64,000 nt of DNA. Origin: Mesostigma viride (taxonomy: Eukaryota > Streptophyta > Mesostigmatophyceae > Mesostigmatales > Mesostigmataceae). Positions within the stretch are counted from its first letter, which is position 1; each line of letters opens with the position of its first letter. Positions 9,028-18,600 of the stretch are shown here, piece by piece. The notes below the pieces were generated by a model, which worked only from the letters and a program-made list of their open reading frames with translations, was not told the DNA's origin and did not search any database. The stretch is taken from positions 2,534,484-2,598,483 of the forward strand of contig RPFO01000065.1 in NCBI GenBank assembly GCA_009746045.1, written 5' to 3'. Made by a program: the position numbers and the translations under genes.

Positions 9028-9323
9028 ATAGTTTCCCGTGGGAAATTTTCATGAATGTCGAAAAGGGTATTCTAAACTGCATGCATTATACAGGGAATAT
9101 AAAAGTTCCATGGGAACATTTTTCTCGAGGGTCGAGGTTCGAGGGTTTGGCATTTTATAATCTGAATTTTTTTTTTTCTAAACAAGTAATATACTATCAT
9201 GTCGTCTGAACCGAGTCGTGTCGTCACAGTCGAACCTTCTAGAAAGCACCGTGGGAGTATAAAGGACGTTGACATTCCGTGGCTGGCTCTACTCACCCAC
9301 CACCCGAGGCCACCCATGAGACC
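9028..9323 (+). promoter_or_regulatory. AT-rich promoter region upstream of the primase-helicase gene
   Basis: This intergenic stretch between recombinase and replication genes has TATAAAA at 9098 to 9104 and TATAAA at 9258 to 9263, plus a T-tract near 9168 to 9178. The second box is about 60 bp before ATG 9324 and is the best core promoter. No hairpin or tRNA is visible. Confidence 0.4.
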
Positions 9324-9327
9324 ATGA
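9199..9327 (+). CDS. Possible small upstream ORF, 42 aa
   Basis: ATG 9199 opens a 42-codon frame that ends in TGA at 9325 to 9327, overlapping ATG 9324 by four bases (ATGA), a typical coupled arrangement. The product (SSEPSRVVTVEPSRKHRG...) has no recognisable domain. It may be a regulatory uORF or chance. The second TATA box lies inside it. Confidence 0.22.
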   Translation: MSSEPSRVVTVEPSRKHRGSIKDVDIPWLALLTHHPRPPMRP

Positions 9328-12300
9328 ACAAGGTCGTCACGCAATGGCGCTACAAGAAGGCTCCCACAAAAGAGGCGGGGTGTCTCTCGGCCATCGCTTC
9401 ATTTGCGCGCGTGGCATCAACACGAAGGACGCCAACGAGTACGCGCATTATGGCAACCTCGCAGACTTTTCGCGGATCTATGCGGAGTGTGCTGCTCATC
9501 CCGTTCGCCGCACGCTCGACGAAGTCATACAACCCGACGACCCGTCGTGGGCGTACGTCGACATTGACGACAAGGTCGACCCAGATGACGAGCGTCTGGC
9601 GAACATCGATTACCCGGGACACTTTCGCCGTGTTCACGACGAGTACTGCCGCGTCGTCCTGAACATCGCAACCAAGGACTTTCGCTACGAGGTCAGCACG
9701 GCGTCTCGCATGAAGAAGGATTTGTTCAAGTCGTCTTTCCACATCGTCGTGCGCGGTCTCGTTCTTGCCGACCTGGACGCGAGAGTGTTTTGGTACAGCG
9801 GCCTCACCGATTTCATCAAGCGCGCTTCTTTCGACCTGTCATCTCCCGTTCACGAGGACGCGCACGAGCTGCTGAAGTTCAAAGTGAACGGTCAAGAGCA
9901 ATTCGACGAGATCTGCCGCCACCCAGCTGACTATTTCGGTGAAATGGACACGGTGATAGACGAAGCAGTCTACAGGAGAGACAGTCTTTTCCGATGCGTC
10001 GGGATGCACAAATTCGGGGACACTGACCCTCTGGGAATTCTGCGCACATGTGAAGGCTCGTCTAGTGACTTCCTCGACCATCTCATCAACATCTACTCGC
10101 CGGACGACGTCTCGGGCGGGGTATTGGTGAGTGCGCCCCCGGACTGGGCGGCATCGTTGAAGAGGAGAGGGGTTCGCGGACGTCGCGAGTGCACGGTGAA
10201 GGCGGCGGGCAAGGACATTGACGTTTCTGCATCTCTCGCGGCGATGGAGAAGGTGGCTCCGGAGTGTGACTATCTCGAGTGCGGCTACATTGAGTTGTCT
10301 CCAGACGTCAAGCTCGTGAGGGTGAAGTACCAGCAATGCGACGATCACATCTGCCTCATATGCAACAAGGTGCACGAGAAGAACGGCCCATTCACGCTCC
10401 AATACCCGTCAGGACAAGTTTTTTATGACTGCTACAGGAAATCGCCAGACGCTCGCAAGATCGAGATCGCACCTCCCGTGATGCAGCAACCGGGATCTGA
10501 CCAAGTGCCGTTCACTCACACGTATTCGTCCGAAAAAATCAAGCCATTCAGCTGGGATGCGCTATTTGGGGGACCGCATAAGAGCACCTTCCTCGTCCAG
10601 TCCAACTGCGGGACAGGTAAATCTGAGAGGATTCGTGAACTCGTCAACGAGGCGGTGAGGAGGGATCCAGGTATTCGCGTGTGCTGCATCGTTGCCAACA
10701 TTAGCCTATCAAAGGAGGAGGATCGCAACTACAAGTCTCTGGGCGAGGGTGGGAGGACAATTGTATGGGAAGGCAACGCGTTCCATCTCCTGTACAGTGA
10801 CCCAAATTTTCGTCACTATCTCAGCGGCTCAAAGGGGATGATTTCTGACGACAGGGTGTTGATAGTCCTGAACAGCATCTTGCGCCTCACGGACCAACCG
10901 TTCGACCTCCTCATCCTGGACGAAATTTACAACACCCTCACTGCCCTTTCACAGCGCTACGTGGAGAACCGTCGCGAGGTGTTGAGAAAATTCGTCAGGC
11001 TCATCGAAACGTCCAAGGTCGTGATCGCGCTAGACGCTACTGTTACTCGAAAGGTCTACGATTTCATAGCGGCCTATCGCGCGGCGGACACTATGGAGGT
11101 GGATTGCAACACCTTCAGGCGCCCTACCAACAGGACTCTGCGATGGGTGGACGTGACCTCAGAGAAGAACTGGCGAAAGGTCTGCGTGGACCGCTTTGTC
11201 GCTGAGTGTGAGAGGAGGATAGAGGCCGGAGAGAGGATTTTCTGCCCAATGTCTGGCAAAAAAGAGGCCGCCATGGCGTATGAGGCACTCAAACCCTTCA
11301 TCGACAAGCGCAAGAACGGGCGTCTCTACACTAGTCTGACGAGCAAGGAGGATCTGGAGGTTGGCGCGAATGCTGCGTGGGCTGACTTGGACTTTTTGAT
11401 CTTCAGCCCCACGATCACGGTTGGAGTCAGCTACACGGAGCACACGTTCGACAGCATGGTGGGACTCTTCATCAACGGGGACTACTACGCGAGCTACACG
11501 ACAACCCTCCAGCAAATTTTCAGGGTGCGCCACTTAGTCAAGGGAGAGATGGTCATCTTCTATCGAGACACGACTTCGCTTCTTGACAGGCCTCCAACGG
11601 ACTACGGTACGATCGTCGAGAACATGATCGCGGGGGACACTGCGCTCATCCAGCTGCTGTTCGACAACGCCGACGTAGTCTGCGACTGGAGCGCGGACAA
11701 GTCGCGTATCTATGACAGAAATTGCCCCAAGTTCCGTCTCTTCTGCCGGAACCAGCAAGATCTCGCGGTGTCGAGGTCCCACTACAAGGGAAATCTCATC
11801 AAGATACTGACGGAGGACTACGGCGTGGAGGTGTCGGCAGTGGAGGAGTTGGGGGACATCGACGCCCCTCCGCTTCCGGTACTAGAAGATCCAGACAAGG
11901 ACAGGGAGGTGGTGCTTATGAGCGAGGAGGAGTACAAGGATCTAGAGGGGAGAATCGGCGGCACGGTTCCACTTTCACCGTACGAAATGCGTCTGAAGGC
12001 GGTGTACGAACTGGTTCACCGGTTGTACATGATTCCGTATGATCTCATCGACGACGAGCTCCCTCAAATTCTGGACAAGGAGATGGGGAGGAAGGCGTAC
12101 GCTGGCATTCGGCAATATTCGAAGTTGACGGGACTAGGAACCAAGGAGCATTTCAGAGACAATCTGTTGATTCTGCAGAAGTCAGAGTCCTTGTTTGATT
12201 TGAAGGCGTATTCTCGTTTTGGACTAGCACAGTCTCTGGCCATTACGCTCAAGCTACTAGAAGGGACGCCTATCATCGACTTCATCACGACGGCTGATCC

Positions 12301-12683
12301 GTCCAATCTCACAATGAAGTTGACGCGCGACGAGACGATTGCACTAGGGAATAAAATTGATAGCGAAATTGCCGACAAGGCCTGGTTCATGCGCTCAACA
12401 TTTGGATACCAACGGCGAGCAGGCGAGGCTGGTAGTTTTCTTTTGCACAATGTAGCGGGCTCATCAACAGATTGTTAAGCCCGACTCTGGGAATTTCTGC
12501 CAAGGGGCGAAGGGCAATAGCCGTGGCGGTGGTTACTTGGAAATTTCGAAGGCGGACATGCACGCGTTTCTTGATAGGTATAAACCCTCGTGGTGGGGCG
12601 ATGAGAAGGATTATTCGATCACGTCGTTGTCTGGCCTGTCGATGGATGAAATCGCTCCTTTCCTGCAGGGGGCGGATAAGTAA
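9324..12683 (+). CDS. Primase-helicase: archaeo-eukaryotic primase fused to UL9-like superfamily 2 helicase
   Basis: The main open frame is 9344 to 12478 (1044 residues). The primase half has the metal motif WAYVDIDDK (about residue 67), KSSFHIVV (about 127), and SLFRCVGMHKFG (about 218), the usual motifs I to III. A Cys/His cluster, HICLICNKVHEKNG (about 335), follows. The helicase half has Walker A FLVQSNCGTGKSERI (about 417), Walker B FDLLILDEIYN (about 525), IALDATVT, and FSPTITVGVSY with LQQIFRVRH, the layout of herpes origin-binding (UL9) proteins. It would prime and unwind viral DNA. The likely start, ATG 9324, needs one more G in GGGG near 9379. A coherent tail (ending FLQGADK) continues to 12683 if one G in GGG 12457 to 12459 is extra. 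Confidence 0.72.
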
Positions 12684-12829
12684 TAAATATTTTTAATGGA
12701 ACGCGTTTCTGCCATGCATGTAGTTATCGTTGCCAGCGACAACTGCTTCCCATGCAAATCGGAGGCCCATCCGGTTCGGTCACACCCCGCCGCGCGGCCC
12801 TCGCCGGCTCCCTCACCCTGCGAGGCCAT

Positions 12830-13201
12830 GGCGAAAAATTGGGCGGTCTTTTCTTAAGAGTAAGTACGTGCAATTTTTCGCCACATCCAACAACCCACGC
12901 CACCTCAGCGCCGGCCAGTGGGGGAAGGTGGCGAAAAATTGGGCGTTCTTTATATAAGAGTAAGTACGTGCAATTTTTCGCCATCACTCTCACACCTTGA
13001 CAAACACCTCCTATACCCGCGCCAAGGGGTGGCAGGGTGGCGAAAAATTGGGCGTTCTTTATATAAGAGTAAGTACGTGCAATTTTTCGCCATCACTCTC
13101 ACACCTTGACAAACACCTCCTATGACCCGCGCCAAGGGGTGGCAGGGTGGCGAAAAATTGGGCGTTCTTTATATAAGAGTAAGTACGTGCAATTTTTCGC
13201 C
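12830..13201. repeat. Four tandem 53-bp palindromic units (candidate origin or viral end)
   Basis: Units at 12830-12882, 12930-12982, 13039-13091 and 13149-13201, with 100 to 110 bp spacing, share arms GGCGAAAAATTG and CAATTTTTCGCC around a conserved 29-bp spacer. In units 2 to 4 the spacer contains TATATAAG and all contain GTAAGTACGTG. The DNA between units 2 and 4 is also duplicated. Arms and spacing are far more conserved than neutral sequence would be. Being just past the origin-binding-type helicase gene, they resemble iterons flanking AT-rich DNA; a terminal repeat or a small palindromic transposon is also possible. Confidence 0.7.
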
Positions 13202-13469
13202 ATCCTTGTCACACCCTAACCCCTCACAGCTGCCGGGGTGGTGACAGATGCCAGCCTAAATGTCACAACCTGGTGAGCAGTGGTGGCAGGCGGGCACTTC
13301 TGTTTTTTGCAAGTGGTTTAGGGTTTTAGGGTTTAGGGTTTAGGGTGAGACCCATCCTAGGCCGCGGTCACTATAGGGTCACTATAGGGGTGGCAGATGC
13401 CAGCATAAGGGTGGTGCACTTCTCCTAGTCGCGATGACGGAATGATGACGGAATGATGATGGAAGCTAC
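13202..13469. other. Spacer with interstitial telomere-type repeats
   Basis: No gene seen. At 13317 to 13346 are four head-to-tail telomere units (TTAGGG, TTTTAGGG, TTTAGGG, TTTAGGG), and at about 13367 to 13388 a TCACTATAGGG doublet. GGAATGATGA-type short repeats follow to 13455. The tract joins the end of the viral region to the first family D copy. Confidence 0.6.
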
Positions 13470-14399
13470 TTAATTAATTAATTAAACTCGTGCTCCCGTT
13501 GGGGAGTCACGGAGCACCGAAGTGCTTTTAATCCCTGTGTGTGCACAACAGGAGAAAGGGCAGAGACCCCCAGTCTCCTTCATGCCAAAGGCATGCCACA
13601 GCTGCATTCGGGCGCGCTAGCTAAAAGACATGCTAACGATCCGGCAAACTGTGGGTGCAATAAGACCCATGTGAGCATATCATACGTACATCAATGCCCA
13701 GCTCCTCGACCTCGACCAGCGCCTCCACGCCACCGCCACGGCCCTTGAGAGCTTGCATGACACCGCAGGCCTCACCCCCAGGCGGTGAAGGACATCGCTG
13801 CCCAGCCGGCATGCATCTGCTGGCTCGGCCAGCGATGCTCCCTCCACCTGGGCGGACTTGCTTCATCCAACCTCCACCACCTCCACCATCGCGGCACACT
13901 GAGCTCAAGCAACAAGCAATTGACCTTCGCGAGGAGGCCGACATCACCCGGCCAGCGCAGTCATGCACAATGTCATCGTCAAGCACTTCGACCAGCCGGT
14001 AGGTGAGTCACCTCGACGACTCTTCTCACGGCATGTAAGCGAGACTGATTCTTGTACCCATGCAACTCACTGCATGTGAGCTGCGGATGTCGGCTGTCCG
14101 CCTCCCCCGCGCGCGGGGTAAGGCTGGCCCGCGGCACCCGTGCTCCTCACCTAGTTTAAGTACACGGCGGACAAGCTGCCGCAAGAAGCTCTCGGGGACT
14201 CGCTTGAACACTCTGGACGACGACTTGACCCTGGCCCGGCCAGCAACAGCGGCGACGCGAGCTATGGCCGACATACCTTCAGCTCCGGCATGCAGAGTGC
14301 AGGGGGGAAGCCGACTGGTATACTGGAGGGGGGCGGTCATCCACGTTGACCACAAGCACCTCCTGCCACCTCAGACTAGCTAGGGAATATATATACCAG
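13470..14399 (+). mobile_element. Family D retroposon copy D1, left portion (interrupted)
   Basis: D1 begins near a TTAATTAATTAA tract and CTCCCGTTGGGGA, shared with copy D2. It holds a decayed ORF at about 13690 to 14380. Recognisable pieces are a coiled-coil region (ESLHDT, DIAAQPA), RLPRARGKAGP at about 14095, LDDDLT at about 14215, and a final VYWRGAVIHVDHKH at about 14320. Order and spacing match the RNA-binding C-terminal domain of L1 ORF1 proteins (Transposase_22 type). The 3' UTR is cut at GAATATATATACCAG (14385 to 14399) by element B2; the other half resumes at 21353. No reverse transcriptase is present. Confidence 0.6.
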
Positions 14400-15498
14400 T
14401 CTTCCCTGCCTGCGTTCATGAAAAACAACAAAAGACCTACGCGGGTATACTACACTGTGCCGACTGGATGGGTCTGCACGCGAGCTTGAACGATCAGGGG
14501 AAGGCTTGGCTTCACTCCGTTTCCCTTGAGGGGAGCGTGGGGTCCGCATTCCTGCGCGCCCTCCCCATGAGCCCTTTGTTCACGCTGGTTCCGGCCCTTT
14601 ACGCCATCGCTCTCCGCCACCAGCTCTTTGCCCCGCAACCTCTCATCACGGCGGGTGCGTCCTGCGGCAGCTGCGGGCTTGCTCTGGATACTACTGGGAC
14701 GCACTACATCGCGTGCATGGGTGGCCAGCAGAACCAGAACTGGTTCCTCTATCTCCATACCGCTCTCCTCCGGGTGGTGTGTGCCATGGTTCGGTCGGTT
14801 TTTCCCCACTCCACCATCAAGTGCGAGGACGCGGATGGGGCCGCCCTCTACTCACCCAACCACCGCCCCGACATTACCGTGCTTGACTACGACGGGCAGG
14901 GTTGCCACCTGCTCATCGATGTCTCAGTCCGTGGCTCGGCCGCTTTCCGGTCGCCACATCCTCCGGGCGGCTGTGGATGCCGGCGCTGCTGCCACTGTGG
15001 CTGAGCGCGACAAGTTTGCCTCCTACGGCAATGTGGGGCCCCACCGGGTCATCCCCTTTGTCCTTGAGGAGTTCGGGGCCATGGGCCCCAAGACAGCGGA
15101 GTTTTTCCACGAGTGCTGCCAGCGCCGTGAAGACCGCCTCGACCTCGAGGGTCAGACCGCCCCGTGGTCGGCCCGCACGTGGTCCTCGTATTGGCGGCAG
15201 CGCCTGTCACTCGCCCTCACTCGCACCGTGGCTGATGTGTTATTCCGCCGCACCCGGGCCGACTTTGTCGCGACCCATGCGGTCTAGATCCCTTCCAGGC
15301 CTGCATGGTGGGCCGGCAGCGCTGTTGCTGCGTGTAGTTTTGTGATGTCTAGTTAGTTGTACCTTGTGCCGCTGGCGTGATCCTTGGATGTCTGTACGTG
15401 TCAGATTACTATTAATTTCTTCAGGGTTATTCTCCCAGTTATCGGGTTTTTCCTTATGTTGCATGCCTATCTCACCTCCGTAATCTATCATTCTCAAT
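14400..15498 (+). mobile_element. Family B retrotransposon copy B2, 5'-truncated
   Basis: This copy carries only the last ~830 bp of the family B ORF plus its 3' UTR, which ends TCATTCTCAATGAATATATAT. It is flanked by the 15-bp duplication GAATATATATACCAG (14385-14399 and 21353-21367), the right copy now displaced by element A1, which inserted in B2's own tail. It is nearly identical to the 3' end of B1. Confidence 0.8.
14417..15287 (+). pseudogene. B2 reverse-transcriptase tail and endonuclease domain fragment
   Basis: This is the C-terminal part of the family B polyprotein: CGSCGLALDTTGTHYIAC, the Cys-Cys-His-Cys knuckle of R2-like elements, then the restriction-like endonuclease motif HRPDITVLDYDGQGCHLLIDVSV. 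Compared with B1 the frame breaks near 14930, just after DVSV, by a small insertion (extra bases in CAGTCCGTGG), then the other frame continues ERDKFASYGNVG... to TAG 15287. The polymerase palm (YMDD) is missing, so the copy is dead. It starts mid-gene because reverse transcription ended early. Confidence 0.75.
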
Positions 15499-15641
15499 GA
15501 ATATATATTAAAAATATAATTACTTACAGCAGAGTGAAATCACTCAAACCAAAGCAAACGCCCAGCTATGAACCTATATACAGAGCCATGTCAAAGCTCT
15601 ATACTACGATAAGACCAATGGAAACGCCTAACGGGAGGAAC

Positions 15642-18600
15642 CTAATAGCCCTGCTGCACCGCAAAATCAGCCCGCGTACGGCGGAGCATGATGTCAGCCA
15701 TGGCCCGAGTCAGCGCCACCGACAAGCGCTGACGCCAATATGACGTCCAGGTCCGCGCCGACCATGGGGCCCGCTGGCCCTCCAGGTCCAGCCGGTCCTC
15801 CCGGAGCCGGCAACACTCCTTGAAGAAGGCGGAGGTCAGGGGCCCCATGGCCCCAAACTCCTCCAGGACAAAGGGCACCACACGATGGTGCCCGACGTCG
15901 CCGTAGGCCAGGAGCTTGGCCCGCTCCGCCCGGTCCGCCGTGTAACCTGCCGTGAGGGAGGCCCCAGCCACGTGGCTAAGAGCCAAGGGCCGCGCCACCG
16001 AAACGTCAATAAGCAGATGCCGGCCACCCCCCTCAAAGTCCAGCACCACGATGTCAGGCCGGTGGTTGGGGGAATAGAAGGCAGCGCCATCCGCATCCTC
16101 GGACCGGATGTTCGCGTGGGGGAAAACCGACCGAATCATGGCGAGCACCACCGTCAGGAGGACAGTGTGCAAATACAAATACCAATTCTGATTCTGTTGG
16201 CCCCCCATGCAGGCAAGGTAGTGAGTCCCCGTGGGATCCAGCGGCTGCCCACAGCTACCACAAGGCCGCCCGGCCGGAACAAGAGGCTGCGGGGCAAATA
16301 GCTGGTGCCGGAGCGCCACCGAGTAGTGGCTGGGAGCCAAGGCGAATGGGGGGGCCATGGGAAGAGCACGAAGGTACGCCGAGCCCACACTCCGCAAGGA
16401 AAGCGAGAACAGCCACGCACGTCCCTGGGCGTTGAGGTCCGCGAAAAGAGCAATCCAATCAGCCGTGTGCAGAATACCCGCGTAGGTTTTCTGGTGTTTA
16501 TCGATGACGCGAGCAGGGAATGCGGCGGGAGATTGAACGGAGGCGACCGAGGGAGTGCCGCGAGGGAGGTGGCGCTGTACCGCCTGAGCGGCACGGACGG
16601 GAGAACAGGCCTGCTGGATCTCAGCATAGGCCTCCTGGATGGCGGTGACGAAGGGCAAAGGGCTGCTGGGGTCCAGGAGGTCAGGCGCTGCCGTTGCCAA
16701 AAGGGGCAGGAGCCGGCAGCTTTCCGCCCACGACTGAGCGACGGAGCCCAAAAATGCTGCTGGGGCCAGCCGGGCGGCACGAGTCAGACCGCAGCCACCC
16801 ATCCGTGCAGGCAGGGAGGCAATGCGAATAGCATGTGGCGGGAGGTCGGGGCCCGGGACCAGCTGCGCCAAGGCCGACTGGATGCGTTCGTCGTGGCCCT
16901 CGGCGGCCAGCCGGACCTGAGCCGGAAGAGCGCCCCGGAGCCAGTGAACGACGCGAGGGTGAGCGCAAAACCACAGAAGCAGACCCTTGGTCTGCGAATC
17001 ATGAAGGCGCGCAATCAAGGGCAGTACCTCAGTGCGTGCCTCGAGGGCGGCCCGCAGAGCATCGATGACAAACGCGGGGTCGCCAACCGGAACGCCGAGG
17101 ACATCCAACCCATGGAGGCGCTCGTCCCGGCCCAAGAGCTGGGGCGGAAAGCCGGAGCAATCACCTTGGGGCGAGTACACCGCGCACTTGGCAAGGGTCA
17201 ACTGGAGGTTGATGTCGGCCACCGCGGTCTGCAGTGCCAGCAGAGCCGCGGTGGTGTCCGGCACAGGGCCCAGAAGGTAGATATCATCCAAGTAGGCCTG
17301 AATAGCGACCGCCGGGTGGGCAGCATGGACCGCTTGGAGGCAACCCTGGAGGGGGGCGGCAAAGTACAGGGGTCCCAGGGGGTCCCCTTGCTGGGTGCCC
17401 GACCGCGACAGCAGGCCGCCGCGAGTGCCGTCCTCCATGATGTGAACCAGTTGGCCGGGCTGGCCGTAGCACACGGCTGTCCAAGCGTACAAGTCCTCGA
17501 AGGACTCCATGACGGCCGCAAACATGCTGGCGCGGGACAGACTGTTGAACGCGTTGTGGCAGTCGACCTTGACGACAGCGTGGGTGGGGTGGGCCTCGAG
17601 GTAGGCCTGCACCGAATGGATGAGGATATCCGCCCCGCCTGGAGTCGTCACCCCCAGCTGGGCCGCCACCGAGGTCTCACCCGCTGCGAGGGGCGGGCAG
17701 AAAAAGGCACGGAGCTCGGGCGCCTTTTGGCGGCAGATCACTTTGCCCACGAGCTTGCGGAGCACCTCACCGCAGGCGATCGGGCGCACCTTGCCCTCGG
17801 GGGGGGCAAGACACCCTTGAGCAGAGCGAGGAGGCGAGCGCCCGCTAACCACTCGCGCGCAGCGGGAGGAACGCGACCAGCCGCCAGGTCAATGAGGGTG
17901 TCAAAGAGAATGTCCTCGCCCCCATGCCCCACCAGGACCTCCAAGTGCTCGTAGCGCCAGCCCGACGGCCCGGTAGAGGAAGCCCGCGGGACCGCACGCA
18001 TCACCTCCAGGAAGCAGTCGCGGTCCAGCCGGAGGGGGGCCGGCAGGGGGTCCGGCACGGGCAGCTGGAATCCGGGCTCCGCAGGGTGAAGAGCCTCCAA
18101 GGCCGCCAGGGTAGCCGCATTGGCGGGGGCCAGCTTGGCCATTTCCAAGCGGGTCATGGCCCGGCTGAGCTGCCCCTCGCGGACGAGGCGGATGACGTCG
18201 GCGGCCACCCGCTCGAAGTTGACCTCCCCCGACAGCCGGGCCGTGCGCGGGGGCGGCACGCCAAACAGCCCCTCCCAGTCCCCCTGCAGAAAGCGTCGGC
18301 AACGGGCAATAACCGCACCCTGGAGGCCGCGCACACCACGCCCGAGAGGGGTGAGGAGCAGGCGGGGGGTCACCATGTGCAGTTTAAAGCCCAGCGGGTC
18401 GTCCGGAGCGGCGTGCATGCGCCGGAGAGAAACGATTGCACATTGCGCGAAAAGGCTACGCGCGCGGTGGGGGAGGTCGGTCAGGGTAGACGTCGGGTTG
18501 ATGGCGCATGCATCCCAGGGAACCGTGTCAAGCCAACGCCAACTGGCCGAGTAGTCGGGCGGCGGGGGCTGGGAGCCGGTGGGAGCCGAGGCGGGAGGGG

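Noticed and set aside
12730-13135. Small open frames over the 53-bp palindromes, some with similar peptides.
   Set aside because: The similarity comes from the DNA repeat itself, there is no shared start, and they are present on both strands.
16305-17954. A 549-residue open frame antisense to the family A reverse transcriptase, repeated at 29713-31257 and 46874-48523.
   Set aside because: GC-rich coding DNA leaves the antisense open. It has no domains, and it appears only where the real RT frame exists.
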